Origin: Agarophyton chilense
Taxonomy: Eukaryota > Rhodophyta > Florideophyceae > Gracilariales > Gracilariaceae
DNA: 64,000 nucleotides
NCBI GenBank assembly: GCA_030374765.1
Contig: JARGXX010000092.1
Coordinates: 1,488,001 to 1,552,000, forward strand
Direction of reading: 5' to 3'
The notes below the pieces were generated by a model. The model worked only from the letters and a program-made list of their open reading frames with translations, had not been told where the DNA came from and searched no databases. Within the stretch, counting starts at the first letter, position 1, and every line of letters starts with the position of its first letter. Positions 55,667 through 64,000 of this stretch are shown here, piece after piece. The position numbers and the translations under genes were made by a program.

Positions 55667-56992
55667 CTATCCAAGAAGATCCTCCCAGTCTTCATCTTCA
55701 TCAGGCTCTTCATATGCTTCGAAGTTCACTTCATAGCGCATGAGTCCCCCAATGCCTCCGAAGCCTTGCACAAACTGTGCGCCTTCCTGAGAGCGATCTG
55801 TTATGAACTCAAGTTGGGTACCGTAGTCCTTGTAGTTAGCAGCCATCCAGTCCACGAAGAGTTCTGTGTCTCTCGTTTCTAATTCGACTCCACTTTCTTT
55901 CTCGACAAAGTTTGACATGTCTTGCATCTGTTCTTTGCTAAGAATCTTGACGACCTTTTCTCCTGTTTGTGGATTCTCAAGTTCTAGTCTTGTGTGCTCC
56001 ATATTTTCCCAGAGAATGAGAATCTCAACAGCACCTTGTTCTAGAGCTCGCATAGTGTCTAGTACTCCAAAACAGTACTTGTTTGTGTCCTTCGATATCT
56101 CATCAAAATATCTTTGCACAAGCTTCTTTTCTTGAATAAATTTGACGTTGCCAAGAGTTTCAGCAGCCAGATCGATAGCCTGGTTGAAACCGTTTTCCCC
56201 ACCGTAGCTTACATCAACAGTCTTTAGTACCTTGGCCTTCAATCTTTGGTCAAAGAGCTCTGAGTTGTATAGGTCAGTCTTAAAATCAGCAGATCCAGCT
56301 AGAATGAGACCCGTTACGTTGACTTTCTGGCCGTCCGGAATAAATTGTGTCACGGCGATTTCGGCTACCTTCCGAACAAAGTTATGACGCTTTTCTAGAC
56401 GAAGACGAGCAAATCGTAGTGCCGACTGCCCACCACGGCCATGCTTTTTCGGAAGATCGACGGAAAACTTGTGGAGAACGGTTCTCGTGTTACCAGTGAG
56501 AAGGCCGAAAAGAGCGCCATTTCCATCCATAACTATAAACCCGAACTTCTCATCAGACTCGAGGAGACTGGCAAGAGCTTCAGTGTGGAATTTGTTGTCG
56601 CACAAGTAAAGCGAAGTGTTTATAGGCTTGAATGGCTCAAAATCTACCAAAACTTCTCTTTCCTTGTTCTGGTCGTTCATAATGGTCCCGCAGTAGATGA
56701 CAAGTCCATTTGTAGGAACTTTAGGGTACAGTTTTAGGCGCTGTTGTGTTGATGTGATGGCACTCAAAACGGATTGACGGTTGACGCGAGACTTGATGTT
56801 AGAGGCTGTGCCGTATTCGTCACTGAGCATCTTGTTAACGCGACTAGTCTGGTCGCGAGGAGGAATGATGAGTGAGATCATGCTAGTTCCGTTCCCACGG
56901 GCTTGCTCCAGGGCTTTAATAAGCTTTTTGATTTTCCAGACTTGAACGGCACGGTCGCCATCGTCGTCCTGGCTCTTATCTTTTTCACCCAT
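55667..56992 (-). CDS. ETF1: Eukaryotic peptide chain release factor 1 (eRF1)
   Basis: A 441-aa intronless protein, the usual eRF1 length. Domain 1 holds [14 protein letters not shown] (NIKS) and YLCDNKF (YxCxxxF), which read stop codons. Domain 2 holds [14 protein letters not shown] with the GGQ that triggers peptide release. Domain 3 binds eRF3 and ends in an acidic [11 protein letters not shown] tail. NIKS and YxCxxxF are standard, which argues that all three stop codons are read as stops here. This matters for the in-frame TGA codons in the retroelements. Confidence 0.98.
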   Translation of the reverse strand: MGEKDKSQDDDGDRAVQVWKIKKLIKALEQARGNGTSMISLIIPPRDQTSRVNKMLSDEYGTASNIKSRVNRQSVLSAITSTQQRLKLYPKVPTNGLVIYCGTIMNDQNKEREVLVDFEPFKPINTSLYLCDNKFHTEALASLLESDEKFGFIVMDGNGALFGLLTGNTRTVLHKFSVDLPKKHGRGGQSALRFARLRLEKRHNFVRKVAEIAVTQFIPDGQKVNVTGLILAGSADFKTDLYNSELFDQRLKAKVLKTVDVSYGGENGFNQAIDLAAETLGNVKFIQEKKLVQRYFDEISKDTNKYCFGVLDTMRALEQGAVEILILWENMEHTRLELENPQTGEKVVKILSKEQMQDMSNFVEKESGVELETRDTELFVDWMAANYKDYGTQLEFITDRSQEGAQFVQGFGGIGGLMRYEVNFEAYEEPDEDEDWEDLLG

Positions 56993-57054
56993 TCTGAAGC
57001 CCCGCTGTTAGAAATCAGTAGCGCTCACCAGTGGGAAGGTTCTCGCTGTGGAGG

Positions 57055-57390
57055 ATGAAGCGAAAAGCCAGAGAAAATCAACGCGAAAAGTGGCAGTGTG
57101 TTTACAAGAATGACGAAGAATATGAGAGGAACGTTTACCCTGCCCCACCGCAGAAACCTTGTCGTGCAGGGGTTGAAACACATGTGCATTTCCGTCGGCG
57201 CGTGGAGGACCAGTTTGCTGAACAAGTTCAAAAAAAGAAGGGGTCTCGATCCATCAAACGAGGTGGCACAGGGGCAACTGACGGACTGACCATGGTATCC
57301 CTACATAACGTATGGTACACATACACACTTGCTGTATGCTCACGACCCAATGATCTTGTTCCAAGTGCCACAAGCACTCTCAGCATCTAA
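57055..57390 (+). CDS. Possible 111-aa basic protein, divergent from eRF1
   Basis: ATG at 57055, 62 bp from the eRF1 ATG on the other strand. Very basic N-terminal half (MKRKARENQREKWQCVYK), no recognised domain. It may simply be open sequence in the eRF1 promoter. Confidence 0.25.
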   Translation: MKRKARENQREKWQCVYKNDEEYERNVYPAPPQKPCRAGVETHVHFRRRVEDQFAEQVQKKKGSRSIKRGGTGATDGLTMVSLHNVWYTYTLAVCSRPNDLVPSATSTLSI

Positions 57391-57733
57391 TGGCCGGCAA
57401 CTGTGACACCGATGACTGTAGCATTCGTCGCACGCCAGATTTCGGGGGTAATTCAAGACCAATCCTTGTTCGTCTATACGCTTCGCACACGCTTGCTCTT
57501 CTCTGGCGGTTCGCCGAGTCTACCTGCTATGTAGTGATTGTTCCCTGATACAGACCCAGTTGTCGTGCCCCCATCCCTATATTTCTGAGCCCATCGTAAA
57601 TGCAGTCATACATTCTTCGACGAGAGACAATCACTGAGCAACTTACCTTATTCTTCATACAGTTCTCTAGCTTGCGGCATCAAACAACCGCACCCACCAA
57701 TAATCTTCTAAAGAAGCAGGCGTGGTCTTCTTG

Positions 57734-58759
57734 TCACTCCAATTCTGTATGAGCGAAGAAACTCTCCGTGATTGTAAATCCTTTCTCTGCACACAATACC
57801 CCATAGTGTGAAAGAATTTGTTTTGATCGCTTTTTATCATCTAGCCTTTCAATTTCATCCAATTTCTGTATATCTTCTTTGCTCATTTGTTTTTGAAGCC
57901 AGTTGTACATGGTGTAACCACGACAATGATCCCAACTCAAGTCCACGAATCTCTTTGATTGCGATTCAATGGAGGGATATTTTTGTAGTCCCAAAAGCGG
58001 AAGCTGTAGCTTCGCAAAGGTTCTCATCATGCCAGCACCAAATTCTTCCTCTGTAATCACATGATCAATGTCGAGAAAGCAAGACGGTCCCTGAAACATT
58101 TCTGCGAAAAACCTGATAACATCATCGGAATGTGTTGGATCCAAGTAGACCAGAACAATCTCGGCAAAAATGATAGTCGGTTTCGAGAAATCCACACTGG
58201 TCTTCGACAACGAGGCTTTTACTTGTTTGAGATCGCGAAGGTCGCAGGACTGAAGATGATAATAAGATTTTTGCAGAGTGTTTTCATCTGTTCTCCAAGC
58301 ACTACAACAAGATGTTCCAAATTCTCTTTGGTGAAAGACGGTATCATCTTGGAAAACTTCTTGTGCGAGGAATCGTTTCTTTTCCACAGAAGACGGAAGA
58401 TCAAGTTCAACATATCGAATAGGCGGGAGTGACTGGAACTCGGTGAACAGCTGGAAAGGGAATGTATCCAAGCCGGATCCAAGAGAAATAACTTGTACCA
58501 ATTGATCTTTGAAGTTGTTTAAGAAATTACAAATCAGAACCTTCTTCAGAAGCACGCGGACATAGGTATTTCGATTACTTATTGGAGACAAATTGTAAAC
58601 GTCTTCTTCGCGATTAATGTTCCCAAAGAAATCTTTCATGTGGCGAGCTTTTATTGAAGCCAGATGAGGATCATCAAAGTATCCTTTCTCAGCAGCGGAA
58701 ACATAAGAAATAAACGCAAAAGTATTGCTGCTCTCCACCAAATTGTTTGAGCTGCTCAT
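57734..58759 (-). CDS. LCMT1: Leucine carboxyl methyltransferase 1 (PP2A methyltransferase)
   Basis: A 341-aa protein. I chose ATG 58759 (MSSSNNLVESSNTFAFISYV); the longer frame begins at TTG. The SAM-binding motif VISLGSGLDTFPFQL (about 95-110) and YVELDLP are typical of the LCMT/PPM family. Other family motifs are FISYVSAAEKGYFDDPH near the N-terminus, which matches the usual start (D/S-x-A-x-x-K-xGYxxDP), IIFAEIVLVYLDP, and FVDLSWDHCRGYTMYNWLQK near the C-terminus. It methylates the C-terminal Leu of the PP2A catalytic subunit and so steers holoenzyme assembly. Confidence 0.93.
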   Translation of the reverse strand: MSSSNNLVESSNTFAFISYVSAAEKGYFDDPHLASIKARHMKDFFGNINREEDVYNLSPISNRNTYVRVLLKKVLICNFLNNFKDQLVQVISLGSGLDTFPFQLFTEFQSLPPIRYVELDLPSSVEKKRFLAQEVFQDDTVFHQREFGTSCCSAWRTDENTLQKSYYHLQSCDLRDLKQVKASLSKTSVDFSKPTIIFAEIVLVYLDPTHSDDVIRFFAEMFQGPSCFLDIDHVITEEEFGAGMMRTFAKLQLPLLGLQKYPSIESQSKRFVDLSWDHCRGYTMYNWLQKQMSKEDIQKLDEIERLDDKKRSKQILSHYGVLCAEKGFTITESFFAHTELE

Positions 58760-58989
58760 TTCGATAAGTGAAGTCGTGGCGTTTTTTGTACTTTTCTTTT
58801 GTAGTTGAGGCAACGGCAAATCCCAGAATTTTGATGCAAAGCTTCACAAAATATTTTCATATACGAGGGATGTCGATGAGAAGGAGATAGGTTCATCGCC
58901 GTGCCAATCGAACGATTTGCAGTCCGATGTTTCCTCGTGCATCAAGTTAGATTTAAGGATAGATTGCTATCCTTGGTATTTCTACAAAT

Positions 58990-59271
58990 TTATTTACGGG
59001 CCTTGCTCTGCAGACAGTGGTACATTATTTGGAGCGTATCATCCCATACGTGACGAAGTCGATGCTCGAACTCTTTAGCTTTAGATATTGCGCAGTGTCT
59101 ACATACATACTTCTGGCTCATACGTGTATCGGGTATCGATGTGCTCGCAGAGTGAAGCGAGTTTGCTCTTCGACTGTCATGAAGTGCTTGGTTGAACGTC
59201 GATGCAAAGGAAATGCACTGGTTTACTGACACGAAGAAAAAAAGGGGTAAATAGAACAAAACGGGAGTCAT
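58990..59271 (-). CDS. Possible 93-aa secreted protein
   Basis: ATG at 59271 opens a frame with a hydrophobic, signal-like N-terminus (MTPVLFYLPLFFFVSVNQC). The rest, with three Cys, is unrecognised. It starts 13 bp past the stop of the DUF2997 gene on the same strand, so it may be only 3' UTR. Confidence 0.25.
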   Translation of the reverse strand: MTPVLFYLPLFFFVSVNQCISFASTFNQALHDSRRANSLHSASTSIPDTRMSQKYVCRHCAISKAKEFEHRLRHVWDDTLQIMYHCLQSKARK

Positions 59272-59283
59272 TGGAGAGGAATT

Positions 59284-59807
59284 CTACCATGTGGGGTATC
59301 CTTCACCCCCAGGCCAAGTGTATGGATGACTTTGGCCATTCCTTTCGACGTTTCTCTCAACAACCACGTCGTTGTTATCATAATACTCTCCAGTTTGTTG
59401 AACGTTGACAACGTTTCCCAACTCTTCTTCAATCTTCTCGGTGAGCTGTAGCGCAGAGAAGAACAAACGCGAGAGGAGGTTAGCATAGCAAATGGGGGTG
59501 AAAGTAACACATGAGGTCATGCGAGTGTTGCTACGTTGATTGAAGCACTCACCTTCGCACAATGCTTGCCCCGAACACCAGTGACCTTCTCCTCGACGAT
59601 TCCATTGGGGTGAATGCAAAATTCGATGGTCTGGATGCCCTTCGACTGAATTCCCGTGCCCAGCTTCTGATAGTTAGGGGAGTTCTGCCACGCAGCGTGC
59701 GACGGCCCCTCGGCACAGGCCACAGCCGGCGGCCCGCGCCTGCACACGGTTGGGCGCATGCAATGCTGACGCGGGAGTGTCACAGACGAGACGAAGGCAC
59801 TCTTCAT
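59284..59807 (-). CDS. DUF2997 protein, probably plastid-targeted
   Basis: A 138-aa protein from exons 59807-59553 and 59445-59284 (107-bp GT...AG intron, phase 0). The N-terminal 55 residues are poor in acidic residues and rich in Ser, Arg and Pro, like a transit peptide. The core reads IEFCIHPNGIVEEKVTGVRG, then CAK, then LTEKIEEELGNVVNVQQTGE. This is the short DUF2997 domain known from cyanobacteria and plastid-bearing eukaryotes, where the sequence runs (I/V)YKIxPDGxVEExVxGVxGxxC. Its biochemical role is unknown. A conserved Tyr-rich tail follows. Confidence 0.8.
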
Positions 59808-60219
59808 CGTTGCAACCGCAGAGATGTCAAGCAGGCAAGAGGCGAGGCTGAGATTTGCATCGACCTGAGGTGCTGTGACTACACGTAGCCGCCAGCCATA
59901 CGCCTCCTTTCAGCGTCAGGTGTCGAAAGTGACGCGGCACTTGCACTGAGGACTGACGGAAATGGCAAGCGAGATTCATCTGTCATTGCTCATCAGCGTG
60001 ATTGCACAACCGCGCGCTCGAAAGTGCGCTCTGCTCTGTTTCGCTGGGCCCCATGCGACACTCATCCGTGTCTGACCGATACCCTCTCCCATCCCAACCC
60101 CCCCCCCCCGAAGCCTCTGTAGCTAGCTAGCCCCCCCTCCCCCCCGCCCCCTCGATCGCGCGGCCGGCCCTCTCAGCCTCGCTTTCTTCAGCTGCTGCGT
60201 CGCCGACGCCTGATTCGCC
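59808..60219. other. Divergent promoter region with C-rich tract
   Basis: Lies between the DUF2997 gene and QCR7, which are transcribed away from each other. It holds a run of C (60098-60108), CTAGCTAGCTAG at 60119-60130 and a second C-rich tract. No gene. Confidence 0.5.
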
Positions 60220-60567
60220 ATGTCCGTCGCCAAGTACTTGTTGAAGCTTCCTGGCGTGCACACACTGGTGTCGCGCGCCGCTCGCGCTTATCAAGCGTCC
60301 GTCGGCGCCGAGTTGCGACGATATGGCTTGCGTTATGACGACCTTCTCAACGAGTTTGACGATGAAGTCAAGCACGCCATTGCCAAATTGCCGCCTCAAG
60401 AACTTGAAATGCGTAACAAACGACTCAAGCGCGCCATTCATCTCGACGTGAAGAAAACCTATCTACCGGAGCAAATTCAGCTGCAGGAGGATGTGTGGAA
60501 TGCTTACTTGCGCACGCGCATTGAGTCATTGAAACAGAACAAGTTGGAGAGGCAGATCGTCGAATAG
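60220..60567 (+). CDS. QCR7: Cytochrome bc1 complex subunit 7 (QCR7/UQCRB)
   Basis: A 115-aa protein, ATG at 60220. It shows the family pattern YGLRYDDLLNEFDDEVKHAI, then LPPQELEMRNKRLKRAIHLD, then LPEQIQLQEDVWNAYL and a charged C-terminal helix. It is the 14-kDa ubiquinone-binding-site-linked subunit on the matrix side of respiratory complex III. No cleavable presequence is expected and none is seen. Confidence 0.93.
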   Translation: MSVAKYLLKLPGVHTLVSRAARAYQASVGAELRRYGLRYDDLLNEFDDEVKHAIAKLPPQELEMRNKRLKRAIHLDVKKTYLPEQIQLQEDVWNAYLRTRIESLKQNKLERQIVE

Positions 60568-60692
60568 AAACAACCCTCATGTCCGTCAAACTAGTTCAAG
60601 TCTGATTAAAAATTTTGCAACTCGCTCCTCAGCTCTGTCGCTTTTGGCGCCGTGCTCGCTGCTTTGCAACCCGAACTGCGTCTGTCTCAGCC

Positions 60693-61775
60693 ATGAATGT
60701 GTCAGCTTTTGCCTCTGTCACAATGGCCTTTGCAGCTCCTTTCTCAGCAATACACAGCGCATCCATGCGCACTTCTTTTCTTCCCGTGCGTCTCGCACGG
60801 CCATCCAAGTTCACTGTCACGCCTCAAAACAACAGCACGCCAATCACGTCCCTGTCCACCGCTTCTGCGTCCGATTCTGCTGCCGCGTGCACTTACGAGG
60901 ATGATGGAACCCGCGTTATTCCCATCTCTCTGTTTCTGGCCGCCACACGTCAGCAGCAAATCTGCGGCGTGTATGCCCTGCTTGATATGCACAAGGAACC
61001 TGTGTACATTGGCATGAGTAGGAATGTTTATCAATCCGTACACGTGCATTATCGCAATCATCCGCATCTCGTATGCTTCGTGAAAGTCATGACGTTTGTC
61101 ATTCCCATGGCTCGTGAAATGAAACTTATGCTTGACTCTTGGATTCTCGACAATGAGGTCACACCGAGGGGGAATACAGAAGCATGGACTGAAGCAGATG
61201 TCCAGCTCGCAGAACAAGCGAGACTCCTTCCCGATTCGGAAGAGCAGAAACGTGCGACCGACACTATCGTAAGCCCATTTGAGAACGACCCTCTCGTCGA
61301 TGCAACCAACAAGCAAGTATTGAAGCTGTGTGCAGAAAATGTGGAATCTGTGCTAGATGAGGTGCGACCCTACCTTGTTTCGGATGGTGGAAATGTATCG
61401 GTGGTACATGTGGACATCGAAAATGGGAGGGTGCAGCTCAAATTGGAGGGCGCCTGCAGCTCATGCGCAAGTGCCGCAACCACCATGAGGCTTGGAATAC
61501 AAAAGGCGCTAAAACAAACGTTCGGAACTCAGCTCAACGAGGTGGTGGCCATCGACACGCAGATGGCTACAGATGGTTTATCCATCGAAGTTTGCGAAAG
61601 AGCTTTAGATGCTATAAAAGAAACACTACGAGGCCTCGGTGCTGACGTTTCTGTGAGTGAAATCGATGAGGGCGAAGTTGTGCTGTCGTTCATTGGACCT
61701 AATAGCTTGAGATACGGCGTAGAAAAGACGCTTATGGATAAGGTGCCTGGAATTGACGCCGTGACCTTTGAGTAG
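60693..61775 (+). CDS. GIY-YIG domain fused to NFU iron-sulfur scaffold, plastid
   Basis: A 360-aa protein. ATG at 60693 (MNVSAFASVTMAFAAPF) gives a good plastid transit peptide of about 60 residues; the upstream frame starts only at TTG. Residues about 88-155 form a GIY-YIG-type fold: ICGVYALLDMHKEPVYIGMS (Gly-Val-Tyr ... Tyr-Ile-Gly) and SVHVHYRNHP. From about 205 comes a NifU C-terminal (NFU) domain, VESVLDEVRPYLVSDGGNV then LEGACSSCASAATTMRLGIQ, whose CSSC binds a shared Fe-S cluster. A second NFU-like repeat (about 290-360) lacks CxxC, as in plant NFU1-3. Role: Fe-S cluster transfer in the plastid. Whether the GIY-YIG part is a nuclease cannot be told. Confidence 0.9.
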   Translation: MNVSAFASVTMAFAAPFSAIHSASMRTSFLPVRLARPSKFTVTPQNNSTPITSLSTASASDSAAACTYEDDGTRVIPISLFLAATRQQQICGVYALLDMHKEPVYIGMSRNVYQSVHVHYRNHPHLVCFVKVMTFVIPMAREMKLMLDSWILDNEVTPRGNTEAWTEADVQLAEQARLLPDSEEQKRATDTIVSPFENDPLVDATNKQVLKLCAENVESVLDEVRPYLVSDGGNVSVVHVDIENGRVQLKLEGACSSCASAATTMRLGIQKALKQTFGTQLNEVVAIDTQMATDGLSIEVCERALDAIKETLRGLGADVSVSEIDEGEVVLSFIGPNSLRYGVEKTLMDKVPGIDAVTFE

Positions 61776-61923
61776 AGCGCGATGCGATTGTCACAGCGCT
61801 GAACGCCAGCAAAGTTTTGATTGGACGTGCAACAACAACTGCACGCACCAAGACGCTTGACGTGCACAAGATGTATCAGCAATGCAGAGTTGGCAATCGA
61901 GACTTGGGAACAGGTGCAGGCAA

Positions 61924-62346
61924 TTAAGACTTGGCAGTAGTGGTCGGCGAAGCGGTTGGTGGCGAAGTGGACTGGCGCATTGCTTTGAAGATCCAGGTGC
62001 TTTTTGGGTCATCATCTAGGATATATCTCCACCCGGGCTTCTGCCACGTTCTGACTGGTCTTTCTTTAGGATCTTCAACGCCCTTCCACGTGAGACGACC
62101 ATAGTATCGTAAACGACCCTTATTTTTCTCCAAGACCTTTGATATTGTCCAATACGAATTTTCGTATCCGTTTCGAATCCACATAAGGCGTGTAAATTTT
62201 GCACCGAGCCCGCGCTGTGGAAGATAGGAGGCGACTTGAAGCAGATTCTTGCGGCGACATCGTGTCTTGACAGGCTCCTCGGCAGCCTGCGAACAGAAGC
62301 TTCTGAAAGGCGACGACGCACGCACTACCGCTCGCACTCGCTGCAT
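61924..62346 (-). CDS. MRPS34: Mitochondrial ribosomal protein mS34
   Basis: A 140-aa protein starting at ATG 62346 (MQRVRAVVRASSPFRSFCSQ), which reads as a mitochondrial presequence; the frame is open to ATG 62526 but those residues look like leader. The body matches mS34: RRKNLLQVASYLPQRGLGAK, then FTRLMWIRNGYENSYWTISK, then LTWKG and RTWQKPGWRYILDDD. It is a small-subunit mitoribosome protein at the foot. Convergent with the NFU gene, 148 bp apart. Confidence 0.8.
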   Translation of the reverse strand: MQRVRAVVRASSPFRSFCSQAAEEPVKTRCRRKNLLQVASYLPQRGLGAKFTRLMWIRNGYENSYWTISKVLEKNKGRLRYYGRLTWKGVEDPKERPVRTWQKPGWRYILDDDPKSTWIFKAMRQSTSPPTASPTTTAKS

Positions 62347-62710
62347 GGCTGCTGGCGGTTGTGACGATGCAGGAAGGACTGAGATGAAAGCTGCGTGAGG
62401 CAGATGGATATGCGATCGTAAGAAGATCACAGCTGCTGGGGCGCGGTGAAGGTGGTGGTGGTACAGTATCCACTCGGGTGCGCTCGGTTGGTCTGCAAGC
62501 AACACAATTTCACATTTGTGTTTCATTTATTTTGGCGCCGCCAGATTTGCTCCGTACACAAATACTATCCCTCTCTGCGTTCCGCCGTTGTGCTCCTCCG
62601 TCCGTGCCGCCATGCTTCTTCTCTCCGCTTCCGCTCTCTGCTTACGCTCTCTGCACCCTTTCTCCTTCTCCGCTGCCACCGGAAGAGACGCGTTTCGCAA
62701 AGCGTAAGAA

Positions 62711-63024
62711 ATGGCGCTTCGAGCCGTTCTGGACCGACTCGCCATGCCTTTCTTCTACGCGCTGCTCGGCGGCACCGCTCTATCGTGCGCGCTACTGGTG
62801 CCCACTCTGCGCATGCGGCGCGAAATGACCGCCGAAGCCCAAAGAGTAAGTGCTTTGAATGCGCGTCCTTTCCGCAACAAGTGCGTGACAAGTTTTTCAC
62901 CCCGTTTTGTGAAAACAAACGCTTACAAACAAACAAACCTCATGTTATGAAATCGGCGCGCGACAACGCGTAGCTGGGCTTGACCAAGCCTCGAGACTTC
63001 ACCAGCGAGCTGCAAGAGGAGTGA
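62711..63024 (+). CDS. Small single-TM protein, 61 aa, split gene
   Basis: Exons 62711-62845 and 62974-63024 join in phase 0 (GTAAGT donor, GTAG acceptor, 128-bp intron). The product has a short N-terminal helix, one membrane span (FFYALLGGTALSCALLVPT), a basic stretch RMRREMTAEAQR and an end LTKPRDFTSELQEE. Topology and size resemble mitochondrial assembly or accessory proteins such as UQCC3/CBP4-like factors, but there is no firm motif. It is divergent from the mS34 gene. Confidence 0.6.
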
Positions 63025-63441
63025 GCGCGAGCGCGAGTGCGAATTCGGGGGCGTGCTTTGACTGCGCGGCGCTCAACAGGACTCTGGCGTGGGCGTGTCG
63101 AACGTGCGTGCCACGTCACGAATCGGGGCGCTGCTCGCTGCGCCGAAGCAGCAGATCATGGGCGCGATCGGCGAAGATCGACTGGCGCGGTTGTTTCAAT
63201 GTTGACGATCGGCGTGGTGCAGCGCGGCATCGGTCGAGCAATATCGGCGAAATGCTCACGCAACGGTGAACATGCAGTGAGAAAGCGCGCGCGTAACACG
63301 ATTGGGGACGAGTAACGCTCAAAGCAGTTACAAAAGTAGTGACAATGCGAGAAATGGGGGGGTGCATTGGCGCGCTCACTTGAGGTGCAACAAACGTAGG
63401 ACGTAAAGGCAAGTTTTAGGAGGCACAAAGTTAACAAGCGG
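63025..63441. other. Intergenic, no supported gene
   Basis: 417 bp between the 3' ends of two convergent genes. GC-rich frames on both strands have no domain. Confidence 0.5.
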
Positions 63442-64000
63442 CTACAATTCGGGCGCGCCCATGGTCTGGTAGCCCGCGTCGACGTATAACACCTGCCCGG
63501 TGATGCCGGAAGAGGCCGGGGAGAGCAAGAAGGCGGCGGCGTTGCCAACCTCGGCCTGGGTGACGGTGCGTCGCAGCGGGGCGGTGTTTTCGACATGCTC
63601 GATCATTTTGAGAATGCCGCCGATGGCGGAGCTGGCCAGCGTGCGGATAGGACCTGCGGAGATTGCGTTGCAACGAATGTTTTGCGGACCGAGCTCGGCG
63701 GCTATGTAGCGCACGGATGACTCGAGGGCGGCCTTGGCCACGCCCATGATGTTATAATTGGGCACAACCTTTTCGGAGCCCAGGTAGGTGAGCGTGATGA
63801 TGGATGCGGCCGGGTTAAAGTGCGGACGCAGCGCACCCACCATCTCGACGAGACTGTAGGCCGAGACGTGCAACGCAGTGTCAAAGCCGCTCTTAGAGGT
63901 GGCGCAAAAGCTACCCTCCAAGTCGGCGCGATCCGCAAACGCCAAGCAATGCACGAAGACGTCGACACCGCCCCACTGGCGCCCCACGGCAGCAGCCAGC
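63442..64000 (-). CDS. FABI: Enoyl-ACP reductase FabI, C-terminal part (runs off window)
   Basis: 186 codons open to the window edge; the N-terminus with the NAD-binding Gly-rich loop lies beyond 64000. Visible: VHCLAFADRADLEGSF (family SVAFA region), SGFDTALHVSAYSLVEMVGA, LTYLGSEKVVPNYNIMGVAK with Tyr and the YX6K catalytic pair, NAISAGPIRTLASSAI, and the end ITGQVLYVDAGYQTMG. This is the plastid type II fatty-acid synthase reductase that reduces trans-2-enoyl-ACP with NADH. Plant and algal FabI carry this insertion-rich loop. No break is seen in the part present. Confidence 0.95.
   Translation of the reverse strand, partial: LAAAVGRQWGGVDVFVHCLAFADRADLEGSFCATSKSGFDTALHVSAYSLVEMVGALRPHFNPAASIITLTYLGSEKVVPNYNIMGVAKAALESSVRYIAAELGPQNIRCNAISAGPIRTLASSAIGGILKMIEHVENTAPLRRTVTQAEVGNAAAFLLSPASSGITGQVLYVDAGYQTMGAPEL

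Overview
This window is nuclear DNA of a photosynthetic eukaryote. Genes have GT-AG introns of about 60-190 bp, there are TATA boxes about 150 bp upstream of the start codon of the palindrome genes, and the markers are eukaryotic: eRF1, PHF5A, UFM1, cytosolic RPS15, PRL phosphatase and LCMT1. Proteins with probable plastid transit peptides (FabI, a GIY-YIG/NFU iron-sulfur protein, a DUF2997 protein) show that the cell has a plastid. Compact, intron-poor genes beside large blocks of Ty1/copia and Ty3/gypsy elements fit a red alga best. That taxonomic call is inference.

Layout. 1-7.5 kb: a decayed unknown coding region and an old copia element (LTRs about 85% identical). 8.09-13.81 kb: a large DNA palindrome. 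Its two 2,730-bp arms differ at one position seen by eye, and each carries the same 559-aa coiled-coil gene; the two genes are transcribed away from each other around a 259-bp spacer. 13.9-29.7 kb: host genes, namely an unknown three-exon gene, PRL phosphatase, a four-TM protein, UFM1, RPS15, a UBP-type zinc-finger protein, an unknown 391-aa protein and a large GH63-like glycosidase. 29.7-33.1 kb: gene-poor, with a string of strong RNA-type hairpins that looks like LTR remains.

33.1-54.8 kb is one nested retrotransposon block. An outer minus-strand copia element (E1, 33125-54773) was hit in its RNase H region by a minus-strand gypsy element (E2, 34264-50655, 5-bp target duplication AAAGG). 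E2 in turn has lost the RT-to-integrase part of its pol to a plus-strand gypsy chromovirus (E3, 35142-45905). E2 and E3 share an 18-nt primer binding site that fits tRNA-Tyr. Both have pol in the -1 frame relative to gag. E3 also carries a long antisense ORF of unknown function, and covarying hairpins in its LTRs.

54.8-64 kb: dense host genes again: PHF5A (spliceosome), eRF1 (translation termination), LCMT1 (PP2A methylation), then a run of mostly organelle-directed genes: DUF2997 protein, QCR7 (complex III), GIY-YIG/NFU protein, mS34 (mitoribosome), a small split single-TM protein, and the 3' part of FabI (plastid fatty-acid synthesis), which runs off the window. Several genes are split by introns; their exons were joined here by reading frame and splice sites (UFM1, PHF5A, RPS15, DUF2997 protein, the 61-aa TM protein, the 287-aa protein).
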